Of a stretch of DNA of 64,000 nt, positions 50,165 through 62,566 are shown piece by piece. The position numbers and the translations under genes were made by a program. The notes beneath the pieces were generated by a model that was given only the letters and a program-made list of their open reading frames with translations, was not told the origin of the DNA and did not search any database. The DNA is from Hypholoma sublateritium FD-334 SS-4 (Eukaryota; Basidiomycota; Agaricomycetes; Agaricales; Strophariaceae), in NCBI GenBank assembly GCA_000827495.1, contig KN817574.1, positions 56,052 through 120,051 on the forward strand, written 5' to 3'. How positions within the stretch are numbered: the stretch's first letter is position 1; every line of letters begins with the position of its first letter.

Positions 50165-51415
50165 AACAGTACTATTAATCCCAATGACCCAGAGTCTCCG
50201 AGTCGACGCGTCACACATGCATCCTTTAACGAAAGATAATGAAAGGTCGGAGATTCCACATTAGATCTATTGTATACTTCATGCTTTCTTCTTGTTTTCG
50301 TACTTATTTGTTTTGTTCGCTCTCAGCTATCATAGCATGTACACTTTCGATACTTACAGACTATGTGGACTACTTATCTGATCACTCATATACTTATAAT
50401 TATGACACGCTTTTGTTTGTCCATGATTTTTCCCTCCTTTTCGAGCTCGAGGGCCAAAGCTTTCTTGATTCTTGATTTCTTACTTACTAAAAATAAACGG
50501 TGATGACCTGGTCTTCTTGAATTTTGCCAGTCTTTGCCGCAGCGAAGCGAGGCTGAACTTGTAAGTATTATAAATATTAATCGGTGCTATAAATAGTAGA
50601 GATCCGGAGTTTATCCGGAGTCCAAAGTTTGTTGATGCTGCCGACAATGGGCGTCGTGCACACTCGTATACTTGTCCATTTCTGTGCCTTCGGCGACACC
50701 CCTTCTCTGAAGCTAGCATGATGAGGCTGGAGAAAGAGGAAAAAGCTGTGGCCACTGGCAAGTACCCACTCTATCCCCACCACTCCGTTTTACGCTTGCC
50801 GTGCCTGATTGGTCTCCCTCGTCGCCAGTCTCCAGATCGGTCTCCCTGCGGTGAAACCGCGAGAAAAACCGTTGACTGATTCAAGCGAGCTTCTTGTTAC
50901 CCACGCCGTCGCGGCTGCCAAAGCTTAAAACGCACCGCAGCACCCGCCAGGTCAGAACAGACCAGAACTGATTTACCTTCTCCCGGCCTCACCACCAAAA
51001 CTCCCCCATACCCGGAATATGCGTGTTTCCACCACCTAAACCTCATAGGGGTTATTTGAGACTTTAATAGCGACAGCACCCCGTTGAAAACACGACGCTT
51101 CCTCAGTCTTCTTCCTTGTTTTTGGTTCAGTCAGAGCATACAGATGGTGTGCTATGGCCGAAACATTGTCACTTTTAATATCATCTAGATTTCCCTGCCC
51201 GATTGGATTTCCGTTCCATTTTTCGCACCTTCGGCCAGCACACACTGAGACGTAAGCCCTGGAAAGAGGCTCTTCGGAGCGAAGTTTCAGCACAGAGGTG
51301 GGCTATTGATTTTCCACTGGGATCCATGCATATTTTTTACAGCAAAAACGTGTTCTTTATGTACTTGCATAAAACGAGTCCGCCGCCGTGACTCAAGCCC
51401 ATATTCCAAGTCTGC
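50165..51415. other. Gap between finger genes A and B
   Basis: No gene recognised; short open frames on both strands lack motifs. Confidence 0.4.
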
Positions 51416-52067
51416 ATGCTCCTCGAAAAATCCAAGGCAATGGAGCCTGACGAACTAGCTGCATATCTCGCAGGTGTCTTTAGTACACCGGGACATACTC
51501 AATATACGACTAAGCAACTCCAATCCACGGACAAATCAAATCAAATCAATGATCACCAACGTACCGTTGCCACCGAGTCTGGCCACTCAAATGTCGACGG
51601 TGGACAGCGGGTATGGATTTTGACAAAGTGTGTGATAGTTATGCCATCTGACTCCCATTCTGTTCCAGTCCGCCCATGTACTCGAAAGCAGTGCCCCTCA
51701 AGACTCAACGCCTGACTACTCCCGCCACATTATAGAGCAGAAATCTGGAAACAACGCCGCTTACAAGACAGCATCGTCAGCAAAGAATCAAGCAGCTCTT
51801 AGGGGGCAGGCGAAGAGCTTCGAATGTCCGGAATGTAAGACTGGATTTNCCAGCCACTACCGACTCGGGAGTCAGTAACATATCTCACTCCTTTCATTTT
51901 GCTCTAGATTTCTGATCACTGGGACCGTTCTAGCGCATATTAATCGATTCCACGCCACGAATGAGGAGCAGAAGACATATATATGCTCTATCTGTTCCAC
52001 ATATAAAACCTACTATAAATCCGACTTGCCTCGACACCAAAACACGTGCAACAAACAGCGCAGCTAA
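51416..52067 (+). CDS. C2H2/C2HC zinc-finger protein B
   Basis: Three exons. Exon 1 starts MLLEKSKAMEPDELAAYL and ends at GQR|GTATGG. Exon 2 contains finger 1, first half: CPECKTGF-SHYRLG, with one undetermined base (N at 51,849) affecting a single codon. The donor A|GTCAGT joins exon 3 (THINRFH), completing CX2CX12HX4H. The second finger CSIC...LPRHQNTC is CX2CX13HX3C. The protein ends KQRS-stop. Two adjacent fingers at the C-terminus suggest nucleic-acid binding. The N-terminal part is unlike genes A and C, and an alternative internal acceptor near 51,475 is possible. Confidence 0.6.
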
Positions 52068-53869
52068 TACCTGAATTTATGCCTTGAATATGGTTGGAGT
52101 TACCCTAGCACGTTCTGATATTCGGTGGCGCTATATATATTAATTATTACTCTTCGAGTTGGATAGTGCCATCTTTTTATCCTCGTCGAGAATTAGGGTG
52201 TGGCTCATGATAAATTTTCTGTTATATCACATATGATTTCGTGTCCTTCTGAGGTCTGAATACGGGAATTCCGAAATAACGGTAAAAGACAGAAAACAAA
52301 ATAGAATGCGTACACGAATCGATTCAGAGCTTCGTCAAGATTTCGGTGCCTTACCTACGCCGACGAAGTCCATATTGAGTCCATAGCTAATCACACACGG
52401 CGAGATTATCGCAGAAAGGGTTGAAGTCTAAGCTCTCAGATAAGGTTACTAGAAAGAGGGCTTTGCGGTAAATTACTTCTCAAATTACATATACACAGTA
52501 CTTTTCTTAGATCTGAGAGCGCCGCGGGTGTGGCTGGGACATAACCTTAACGCCGCGGGAGCGGTGGAGCAGTAACCGTTAATAAATCAGGAGGGTGGGG
52601 GAGGGGGGAGCGTAACAACTCGAGTGAAGCGCAAGGCCGCAGGGCAAACGCAGGGGCAAACCCAAGAGCAAACAAAAAATCAAGCCTCGCACAACGTCGC
52701 GCTGATCACTGCGAGCAATCCGTGGACATTGTCGCTGATCTCCCTATTTAGGGACCCTTATCTAAAATCTGTCACTCCGCAGCAACGAGGCGATGTTGAC
52801 GAAGAGAAATTTTGTACATGCTGTTAGAGGCGGTGTGGGAGTTGGGACAGCGTGCTAGTATAATCAGAAGGTAGGATTCGAATCGTGTATTATGATGGAG
52901 CTCTCAGCGGGGCATGCACTACTATTAAGTACAGCATAAACTTCATGTATTCCAGACGGCTTAGCTAGCATAGTATATGGTAGACTAAGAATACACTGTA
53001 AATACGTACAGTTATATGGTCATAGGAGTCGTACCCTATTCTATGCATATTAATATAAGAGACGTTCACGTCGGTCACGATATGCGCTAATTTCAATTGT
53101 CGCTTGAAGCTTCAGATTGCCACGCGGCAACGCGATACCGTCAATCGGGACGCGGGACGACCACTCTGTCACATCTGTCTTCATTGGACTTGGAGCGTTT
53201 GAAGCGCCATGCATGATGCAGCACACGCCGCCCAGTGTAACGACTTGAGCCAACTATGTAATCATAATCTTGTAGTGGAGGATCTGGGGTGAATCGGCGT
53301 GAAAGGCGTCCTCTTCGTGAATAGGATGTTCTCTAAGATCGTGTTCTACTCACTATCCCTTAATTTTGATCTTCTAATATTTTCAGGCTAACTTCTAAGG
53401 ACAACTTGGGTTTCAAAGTTCAAACAGAAGCAGTACCTGATTTTTATTCCATTTCTTGCTATGCTATATGGTTAGGAAAGCTTGACGCCGTCTGTCCAAC
53501 GGCTATCACCTGCGCACTGAGCGCTCCACCGGATATTTTCCACGTGTCCATTCGCTGTACCTCACAATCGGAAAAGAGCCTATGAGTCTGGACTGCACTT
53601 CGTTCTCAGCCATATGACAAGGCTCGTCATAAGCCTGCCCGCACAGACTGCCCGCCAACCGTTCGAGGACATCTGGGAATTGGAAAAACCGATCTATAAA
53701 GCCATTTTTTATCAAATATTCAAACACCCATAAAATTGAGTGGTGAAGGGCTAGAAAGTACCTAAATACCCTGATCTTTGTCTCTAGTCCTACTGTTTTT
53801 ATTACTAAGTCCTGTAAATACTTGTGCCAATTGTATACATCCAATGCTCAAGATTTAAGGTTAATCAAG
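52068..53869. other. Gene-poor stretch
   Basis: About 1.8 kb with no recognised gene. A 67-codon Gln/Thr/Lys-rich frame at 52,624-52,827 lacks an ATG context worth calling. Confidence 0.4.
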
Positions 53870-53995
53870 GCTTGGTTATAGTTGGTAACTACTTGGTAAC
53901 ACTTGGTAACTGCTTGGTAATGACTTGGTAACGACTTGGTTTTTGTTGGTGAGGACTTGGTTTTTTGTTGGTGAGGACTTGGTTTTTGTTTGTGA
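53870..53995. repeat. Degenerate tandem ACTTGGTAA-type repeats
   Basis: About ten irregular units of ACTTGGTAAC / ACTTGGTTTTTGTTGGTGAGG. A degenerate array of the complementary ACCAAGT/ACCAACC units lies at 56,275-56,395, in inverted orientation. Confidence 0.7.
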
Positions 53996-56274
53996 AGTAT
54001 TGGTACGAGATTTCTGTGCCTTCAGTTAAGTCACTTCAATTCACTATCTACTAATCTAAAGCGGACCGGATGCCGCACGGCCGGAACACGCTCNGCCTTC
54101 CAGGCCGAGTTGCTTCTTGCCGCCGCGGCAGTGGCGCGAGCCGGACTTGTAAAGTACGCTGTAATTTATATTTAAAATGTAAAAGTCTGTTAAATGAAAT
54201 AGAGAGTGAGTCTATACAAAAATATAAGTACAAAATAAATTTGGCACAGTATGTGGTCATGAACACCCGCTNTCCGAGTCGCCGCATTCGATGAAGAAAC
54301 AATTCCCGCGCCTCTCGCCGCATTCTCACGACACCCGACGCATTGCACCACCGCCAGTACATGTTTCTCGCGGTTTCTTGCCCATTTACTCCACTTTAGA
54401 ACATTTATACATTACTCAGTTCCCACCGAATATCCTCCATGATTACATTTTCAACGCACTCATCAGTTCGCCGATGCGCGACAATTTGTTGTCATTATTT
54501 TTAGGCGCCCGCATACATCCCCGCAGCGCCTCGTCCTTGTCTCATTTTTTTTTATTTCACATTTCTTTCGGATTTACACCCAGGTACATATTCTCTATTT
54601 TCTTTTGAACTTGAGCATACCCATAATCTAAAAAATAGGTAATAAAGCACTATCAAATTCCAATGTGCAACAGATACAAAAATTGTGAAGGTGCGGCAGC
54701 CTCACTGAGGGGAAACGAGAAAAGAAAAGACAAAGATATCGGTAACTCGGAGAGTCGGTAGCNCCCGTATATTCTACGTAGCGTACATATTTATACTAGC
54801 GTATCGAGACAGCGGAGCGGTGNACTAAAAATGCNGAGATGTGGAGGCACGGCGTATCATGGAGGCGCGTCGTGCGTGCGCGCGGATAATCGCGCGTGAT
54901 GTGTAGAGGATGAGTGACGGGCGCTTAAAGGCGCGCGTGTTATAGCCTGGCGTCGACCAGGCTTACAAATTGCAGATAAGTACACTGGATTATGCATCGA
55001 AGTTTTGTCTGACCTCTCGTTCGTGTTCTTTCTCTCATATTATATTACNTTATATTGTCGTTTACTTCCCAGAGTGGCTCAAAGCTAGCCTAATGGCTTA
55101 CACTCTCGTTGTCTTAATCCCTAATTGAATAGAAGCTGTGTAAGAACGCCTTTGCACCCCACGCACCCTTCATCCAGCTCTTGCGTGCATTGTTTGTCCT
55201 GTTTTCTTGTCATTTTTCTTTGCTTATTTNTTTGGCCGCCATTCTCACATGTAAGAGACTCAGTAGCACATCAGCGGGTACCTACATTTATTTCCTTGAT
55301 AATTGGCGGCACTGGTGAAATGCTAAATGCGCTGGCCAGCTGATTGCAGAGGACATTGACAGAGGGATTTATTTTTCTATGTAAAAATCATGTCAAATAA
55401 AATAAAATGTGCNGGGAAACACACAGTAATGTAGGTGNGATGCGTTGCGGGAACACCGTCTTCGTCAAATTTTGCGGACGTCGAGAGCACGAGGTCAGCG
55501 GGCAGCACCGGCTGCGCTACTTGCTGTGCACCTGAGCGTGCAGATATTAGCAGCGAAGTAGCGGGAAAGGGGACGACACATGTACCATTGGGTGTGCGCA
55601 AGCCCGGAGAGCGCGCGCGACGGAACGGGGAGCCTTATGTACTGTCTGCCGGACTCTACAGAATTTCTCGGCGCGCGGGAAATTCCTCGAGCGCTTAGGC
55701 AATGCTGCTCTGTGGGCCGTTCACATGCGCGTGCAGAGGTACGCAGCGACATCGCAGCGTTCATATATTTTATTCCACATTCATATCACAATAATTCTAT
55801 GCAATATGCCCTCTCTTTCTATTTAAATATAAAAACTATAGTAACCAAACTGGGTATAGAGAAACTGTAGGAATATATGTAGGTATAAAACAGAAATGAG
55901 CATGTGCGAGATGTGTCTGGGAAGTTTATGGGAAGGCGGCGAGAGTCGCAGGGGTTCTGTTTTTGCCGAANTTTGTGAGTGGAAAGAGCACGGGCCCAGC
56001 ACACCCCGCGCCGGTGTGCGCAATTGCTATCATTGAAAGCGCCCGTGGCCCGCCTCCCTCTCGAGCCTGCGCCAGTGCACCTGCGGCCATCACCGCGCGT
56101 TCAGCCGCATTCGGATCAGCCGCGTGATCCGGTGAGCCGCCGCGGAGGCCGGCGCGCGTCCTGGCGCCAAAGCGCGTTCCGGGTCGCGCGAGGTCGCCGC
56201 TGCCGATGGACTAGCGGAAAGATGCCATAGTATATCTACAGTGTACACCGGTGACCCTCAGTCTTCTAACATTA
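53996..56274. other. Repeat-rich segment with many N bases
   Basis: Mosaic of AT-rich and GC-rich DNA with isolated undetermined bases at about 54,094, 54,272, 54,763, 54,823, 54,834, 55,049, 55,230, 55,413, 55,438 and 55,971. It lies between two inverted low-complexity arrays. No intact gene is seen; transposon debris is likely. Confidence 0.45.
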
Positions 56275-56395
56275 CAGTAAAACCATACCAGAACCAGGTG
56301 CAAACCAAGTACACACCAACCTACACCAACCCAACACCAACCCAACCAAAAATAAACCAAGTCTGGACTAAGTCAAACCAAGACGCTGAGATGGC
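56275..56395. repeat. Degenerate ACCAAGT/ACCAACC array
   Basis: Irregular repeats such as ACACCAACCTACACCAACCC and AACCAAGT. Complementary in character to the array at 53,870-53,995. Confidence 0.65.
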
Positions 56396-57276
56396 AGAAG
56401 CTGCAATCAAACCCTGGCTTTGATCCCATCTCAAGTAGATTCCTGGCCTCAAAAATCCCTATGATCCTGGTAGCTCACCCGCCTTTTTTAAGGGTGTTAG
56501 ACGTCCGAATACTTGATGAAAAAAGACGTCATACCGATCACCACCGGCGGAACGGCGGCAACGTTCCACCCGCCATGTGACACTGGACGCGACCTGGGTC
56601 CTGCCCCAAGGGCCAAGGGCCAACGCAACTCGAACGCGACAGTCTACAGACCTTCACCTGAAAGTACTACTGCGCTGCATGATGAACGACGTCTATTGGG
56701 TCGAATCCAGGGATATGTGGGAATCGGCTGACGGCTGGATTCCTTGACCCAGACAAATCCCTTGTTTACTTAGGGGTCCGGTGTGCTGCCTTCTATTTAA
56801 CATAGGACTATGTGCTTTTATTCCAATGTTTATAGTACCTAATTCTACCTAGTACACGTCAAAATAATTTACAATTTAGCATAGGATGAGTGACGGGCGA
56901 GTGGATATCGAGGGGGATAAAGGTGCTGTGCCAGAGTGTTCAGGAACGAGCATAAGAACGAGTGCACGCTCTCGCCCATAGGCGAAAACAAGGGAAGGTG
57001 GAGTGGCCCCAGAAAAACGACCATCGCGATGACGCCGTTGTAGTGGGCGTTGTACACGAACGATGTCTCCGTCGCTGGCGCAGCAACGAACGGCTTCCCA
57101 CGCCGCGAGCATGGTGTGCGCGTAGAGGCGCCCAAAGGCGTCAACACGGTGGCCGTGGTATCAGGAGAAAACATCTCCCCGGAGGTACGGGAGATACTGA
57201 GGGGTGATGGCGGCGGCCCATACAAGCGGGGCGGGGTCGTAGTAGGCCGCGTTTCGCGTGCTAGAGAGGCTGACGT
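56396..57276. other. Intergenic, no confident gene
   Basis: Open minus-strand frames at 56,869-57,225 look partly protein-like but lack an ATG and conflict with each other. Possibly a decayed gene. Confidence 0.35.
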
Positions 57277-57655
57277 CTAGTAGTAGCCTAGTAGGGTGGC
57301 GATTCTGGCGACGATCGTGCGCGGGCGTATCAGCCAAATTTTTGCCTGTAAAAAGTGGTCGTCAACGTTGGGGAAATACGTTGCGATTGTGCCATTGTTC
57401 GAAGGTGTAAGGGGCACAGACCTGGGCCTGGAGGTCAGACACGGAGGGGGGGCCAGCCGGTTTTTCCAATTCCCAGACTTTATCAACCGTTTTACCAGTC
57501 TCATATTCATACAACGATACGGTAGTTGGAGCCTGAATTGTCCGAGTGGCTGAAATATGTTGTCGAGTGTGGAGGGCGTTCGTGAATTCGGATTTCCGGC
57601 GATCGTTTACGGCAATCATTACGGCGGGATATTCCGTGAGGTCACATGATCCCAT
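57277..57655 (-). CDS. Small hypothetical protein
   Basis: ATG at 57,655 opens a 97-codon frame with coherent composition (SLYEYETGKTVDKVWELEK, QAQVCAPYTFEQWHNRN). Splicing at AAC|GTATTT to ACAG|GCA would replace the last residues with AKIWLIRPRTIVARIATLLG, ending at 57,277; both borders are in phase zero. A TATATATA run sits just upstream of the start. No family is recognised. It could equally be a fragment of a larger lost gene. Confidence 0.38.
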
Positions 57656-58952
57656 TGACTCTTCAACAGCAATATATATATTCTACAAGGGCGAAGGAGG
57701 AGACCCCAAGCGAATTCCCTAAGGGGTCGTCACCGAGATTTGGTGATGGCTTGCGAAATTTTGGAGCAGCGGAACCACATTTACACATTACAGAATAATT
57801 GTAAGCATGATTTAGAAAATGTACTCTATATATTCACGGTATACCTTGTCAATTACTTGTGATTTTTTTCCCTCCTCCCTTCTGTTAGTTGTTCCTGTCA
57901 TACTATCCATCTACATCAGAGCTTAAAGGTTTTTTCTACTATACACACGATACCAAGTCAAAACTGTTGCAAAATATGATATTTTACCTAATATTACTCA
58001 CTGCGCGCGCGCACTCACCGTGCAGCACGCTTGTAGTAATACATTTGCATGAGGTTGTCAGCCATCTCGTGTCATGTTCAGCACCCATGTTGACACCCAT
58101 CGATGCCTGTATTATAGCAGGAAATTGTGGTACGCACAAGGTACGCATCCACAAATCCGGCAGACTGATGTCATGATCACTTCCAAAGCGCACCGTTTCG
58201 ACGCCCTCGCCGTTACTCTTCCCCATCCGGCAGCACCAAATTATATTCAGTCAAAAAATTAGTTCACAACCGGCAGTGAGGACATAAGCAACTTGGACAA
58301 ACCATCATGCGTCTATGCTGCGAAAATGCGTGGCGGTGGTGTTTCTGACCTGCTTCCCACCGTGTAATATTCATAGCTGCCCCTGTAAGTAGTATGTACT
58401 TATATTTTTTGGGCCTGGGCAGTGCGCAGAAACTGAGCGCATGTCCTTCGTCAATTGATTGACACCCAAAAATTACCTCAGCATCGCGCGCCATGCTACT
58501 CGTGGAGACAGAGTGTGCGTCGCTCACTGGGGAAATGTCTAAAAATACTGCAAGATATAGGAAAAGTGCGAAATCACAGCGGCGGTGGTACGGCTCTCCT
58601 CGCTTATCAAAGCACTGCACGCGCTTAATGTTGTACCTGTGGCTTCCGCTAAGCGCACGGAGGGTAAGCGGGTTAAAGGTAGGGTAAGGAACTTGTTCGG
58701 CCTCCGCTCTTGATCTGGCTATATACTACGACCTGCACTGAAGTAAATATATACCTAGCATAAGTCAATTAAATATAAGGGATTATTATAAGATTTTTTT
58801 TAAATGTTAGGGCCCTCTCGACGCGAAAGCGGAGTGTATCATGTATACGTTACTGTCTGGCTTTCTGCAAGTGTGAGAGAGGTGGCGGCAATTGCCGCCG
58901 CACTGATCGCCGCACTTTTGATGGTGCTCTTTCCGATATCCAGATTTGATTC
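57656..58952. other. Gene-poor stretch
   Basis: About 1.3 kb; no gene recognised. Confidence 0.4.
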
Positions 58953-59639
58953 AGATGCCCCAAGATGCCCAAAGCTTTGACAGTAAGAATTTTTGGTTCA
59001 TATTTTTATCTGAACTCATAATCGGAACTCCAAACGTGAACTTGCCGCAAATCTGAACTCACTTGGGGAGTTCAGATTTTATAGGAAGTTCAGATTTAGT
59101 TCAAATATTTGTTCAATATACAGCCATCATTCTGAGTGAGGTGCGCCGCGCGTCTGCCGTCGTCGGTCGGCACGCGCTCCGGCCTCCTGCTGACCGTTGA
59201 GGATATTGCAAGCCATCGCACCATATGGTTTTCTATCACGCCGCGCTCCTGCATGCGTCGTTTTCAAGCGCTCACCATTGGACTCAAATTGGACTGAGAT
59301 TTCCAAACCCTCACGTCGTACACGCGCTTGAGGCGCGCACGACGCCTGCCGCTGCTCGTGGGCCCGTGTTGTAGCTCAAACAGCTTTCCGCTTCACTTAT
59401 TTGCGTACAGCTGCGCGGCATAACGGCGGCGACGCGTTGTCAACGCGCGGCGGCGCCACCGGGCAGTGAAATGCCACTCTGACATATGCCACAGCGTCAG
59501 AAATATCCCATAATCGGAACTCTGTTGAAAAGTGAACTCGGGAGGGAAGTTTGTTTTAGCGTTCCGATTCCAAGTTCAGATTATAATCGGAACCAAAAAA
59601 ATTTATCGTCGAAGCTCTCCCGATGCCCTAGGATGCCCT
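58953..59639. mobile_element. Inverted-repeat (MITE-like) element flanked by GATGCCC direct repeats
   Basis: Left arm (about 58,971-59,065) and right arm (about 59,505-59,620) are imperfect inverted repeats sharing AAGCTTTGAC/GTCGAAGCT, TTTTTGGTTC, ATCTGAACT and AATCGGAAC. They are flanked by direct copies of GATGCCCNARGATGCCC at 58,954-58,970 and 59,622-59,638. The 440-base core is GC-rich and has no ORF. A short non-coding transposable element is likely. Confidence 0.55.
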
Positions 59640-59840
59640 CGGAGGTAGACGCAAGTTGCCGATAACTTGTCAAGAGATGTCGATAACAAAGATAGAATTG
59701 GAAAAGGCCCGTTGGTCTTACTAGGACTAGCAGGGTACCCGTGCTCCGCACGGTAGAATTGTATTCTGGCAAAAAAGATACAAATAGATAAAGTACATAT
59801 TTTTTATAAAGGCCGAAAAAAGTTGTCGTAAAAGTAGGAG

Positions 59841-60160
59841 TCAAACATAAATATCAGAAGACCCAGACCCAGAGGCCTCAGGCTGGACATGGTTNCTGGC
59901 GGTGACACGCCTTGTCGTCATCGGCGCCTTCCTGGGCTTGATAGCCGGCGGTAAGTCGTCAGACTGCTCAACTTCGTCGCGCTCACGCTTGGAGCCAGAC
60001 GATAAAGCTGAAGGTGTTGGGGTCGATGGAATCTGGGCGGATGGTGTTGGAGTTGATGGCGTTTTGGGGTTGCATGCCACGGATTTCCCTTTGAACTTGG
60101 TAAACCCCTTTGAGCGTGGGGTGGCAGTAGCAGGGGCTAAGTATTTTCGACTGTACTTAT
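59841..60160 (-). pseudogene. Tail of an unrecognised Ser/Pro/Thr-rich protein
   Basis: Open minus-strand frame of about 105 codons ending at a stop at 59,841. It reads GFTKFKGKSVACNPKTPS, then STPTPSAQIPSTPTPSAL with short internal repeats, then SKRERDEVEQSDDLPPAIKPRK. One N falls inside it (about 59,895). No start codon or partner exon is visible. It looks like the disordered C-terminus of a larger gene, possibly transposon-borne. Confidence 0.35.
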
Positions 60161-60906
60161 GTCAAGCAGGAAACCCCACCAATACCACCTCAGAATCCCG
60201 CCGAGGCCGCCTTTACCCCCTCACTGATCGGAAAACAGCCGAGAAGACTAGGCCGAAATTCGGTTTACTTACTGCCGTCTCACCTGCATCTTCAAGTGCT
60301 TCATGCCGCATGCCCCTGCCCACACAGAAATCCCACCAATCGTTTTACCAGTTTCTCATTCTTAGAACAGTGTGGTGATTTTCCAAATAATCCAATTAGC
60401 TATGCCTGAAGTTGGCTCTCAAAAACTCTGTCTACGGAAAGCTGTCTACGTACACCGGACGATATTTTCTCGCATGTCATGTCCACTGTGTACGCTGCGT
60501 CACTGCATTCAGGTCTAGACACTCTTTTGACATATCCAGTCAGTCATCTGCATGAAAGACTTATACCCAGTGTGATAATTAAAATGAAATGATCGTGTCT
60601 TCTTCTTCCTTTTGGACTATGTGAAATGATACGTCAAGACACATGGCACAGGATCTGGAACTGGTCAATGAGTCTGGTCATTCATTGGATGTGAAAACAT
60701 TATCATTGACTCGGAACAGCAGCCGATCTTTCGTTCGCATCTTGTTCACCCACTTTGGGATTCGGGAACAACAGCGACGCTGAAAAGTAATCATGCTGCA
60801 CCGTCAATACGGACTTGCTGTAGTGGAGCACAACACGAAGGATCTGTGAGTATAAATCCACAACGACTCGTCGAAGTAAGCCTATACCTCGATTCAGTAT
60901 TGTAAC
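60161..60906. other. Upstream region of finger gene C
   Basis: No separate gene. From about 60,730 the sequence resembles the promoter of finger gene A (shared GGGAACAACAG...GCTGAAAAGTAATC block). Confidence 0.5.
60851..60857 (+). promoter_or_regulatory. TATA box of finger gene C
   Basis: TATAAAT in GAGTATAAAT, 56 bases before the ATG, inside the promoter block shared with finger gene A. Confidence 0.55.
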
Positions 60907-61851
60907 ATGTCATTTTCCACTGAGACTGAAGGACAAGACCTCAACGAGCAGAAGTACTATCAAATAGCCAATGAAAATGCTCTACACCTTCCAGGTTCTT
61001 ACCCGCTAGCAGGTCCAGCGCATACTCCCGCCAGCGACTCGGACAACCGTGTGCCTTGGGTAAATTTTGGCATTCACTGTTCAGACTGGTTAAATCCCAA
61101 TGCTCTTCTGCATAGGCTTCCGCTGCTGGACTCGCAAACGAAGAGTCACCTCACGGCTACGGTGTGCGTTTTGAGGCCTTGGGCACCTACCAAGCAGTGG
61201 TAAGTTTCTCCACCCTAAACAATCTCGTCACTCGTGAGGTCTCTTATTCGGTCCTTCAGCCCGGCGCGGACTATGGCGGCATGCAAATAAACATGGGCAT
61301 CGCACACGGGGAACAAGATGTGAGCCTCAGTTTGGCGCATTGTTCGCCAAGCTGCCTCTCAAGCGCTCACATCTCATCAGAATTACCCAGCTCCTGGAGA
61401 GATCATCGGACCTGACTCTGTACATATCGCAGGCTCGTACAACCACGGGGTAAACGCCGAGATCAACAGTCACACCTCGACTGCCCAATGGCCCGTGAAC
61501 GCCGCCCACTCTTCACGTGCAAGTGTCGCCCACCGTAGAAACGTTAAGGCTCCTCGAACAAAGCCTATCGTATTCACGTGTCCCAACGCTTCCTGTCGCA
61601 AGATATTCACCACTGCGTACCACCGTAGGAGTGAGTGTATTTCTTTCTTCTCTACATATATTCCCTCTGACATGTTCTCAGCGCACTTCAACCGATATCA
61701 CATAGCGACGGAGCTGCAGGAACGCTTCGCGTGCGACATTGGGATTTGTGAATACTCTACATGCTATGCATCTGACCTTCCCCGCCACCAAAGAAATTGC
61801 ATGGCGCGCCAGCTTGCTAATTTCGCATCCAACTCCAACTTTTCAGGATGA
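60907..61851 (+). CDS. C2H2/C2HC zinc-finger protein C
   Basis: The most complete of the three paralogues. Starts MSFSTETEGQDLNEQKYY. Several short exons in the N-terminal half follow the same splice pattern as gene A (GTG|GTAAGT near 61,200; GAT|GTGAGC near 61,320). The main exon carries CPNASCRKIFTTAYHRR; the donor A|GTGAGT joins THFNRYH to complete finger 1 as CX4CX12HX4H. Finger 2 is CDIGIC...LPRHQRNC (CX4CX12HX3C). It ends NSNFSG-stop. Likely a nuclear DNA- or RNA-binding protein; targets unknown. Both fingers have all ligands, unlike gene A. Confidence 0.7.
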
Positions 61852-62222
61852 AATGGTGTTCAGTCAATGACCCGGAGTCTGGACATACGACACCCGCATC
61901 AATGAACTTATTAGGGAACGGTTATTCTTGATTGGATTTGGTCCTTCTATGCTTTATGTAATCCCCCCCCCCCTTCCTAGTCAATGCCTCGTTCTCGGGA
62001 TTTGTTAGAGGCCGACCGGGCAAGACTTATATCACTTCAGGCATAGATGGTTCATGTTTTCTCCTCGCTTTCTTAGTTGTCATATGTTTTGCCTCGCTAT
62101 CAGCTATCGTGTCATATATACTTCGACCTAGACTGGTTAACATATACAGTAGGGTTACTACCCACACCTAAGTGTCCGAACTGGTATATTGGATGCTTAC
62201 CCATACGGAACATCTCAAAACA
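61852..62222. other. 3' flank of finger gene C
   Basis: No gene recognised; includes a short poly-C run near 61,965. Confidence 0.4.
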
Positions 62223-62566
62223 CAGCAGCGTTCTGGGCCATCCTCGAACTTGACACATCCATTATGTATTCCGATATTGGGTACCTGGAATCTGGCCTAT
62301 AAAAGACATATATCATACCTGGTTGGCTGGAATAGATTGGCTGGACTAGACTGGCTGGAAAGGATTGGGTGGAGCGGACTATACGGAACGTGCAACGGCG
62401 TTCTGGACCTGTCGTAACTTTACAGCACGCCAATAAAAAAAGACAGAGATTCCAATCCAAGAATACAAGGATAAATGTCCTTGGATTCTAGGCCGCTGCG
62501 GCGGTACATGAAGCTTAAATAAGAGTCTGGCTGGCTGGTGTGTAGAGGCCCTAGACTGGAAGAGCA
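62223..62566 (+). repeat. Repeat unit 1 (344-base tandem duplication)
   Basis: Shares TTCTGGGCCATCCTC, TTGACACATCCA, GATATTGGGTACCTGGA, CATACCTGGTTGG and CTTGGA-TCTAGGCC with the next unit, at a constant offset of 344 bases. Confidence 0.75.

Noticed and set aside
52860..52900. GGATTCGAATC-like sequence suggesting a tRNA T-arm
   Set aside because: No acceptor stem, D-arm or anticodon arm could be folded around it.
56869..57225. Minus-strand frame of 118 codons next to the small hypothetical gene
   Set aside because: It lacks a true ATG at its start and an overlapping frame is equally open, so no protein can be chosen.
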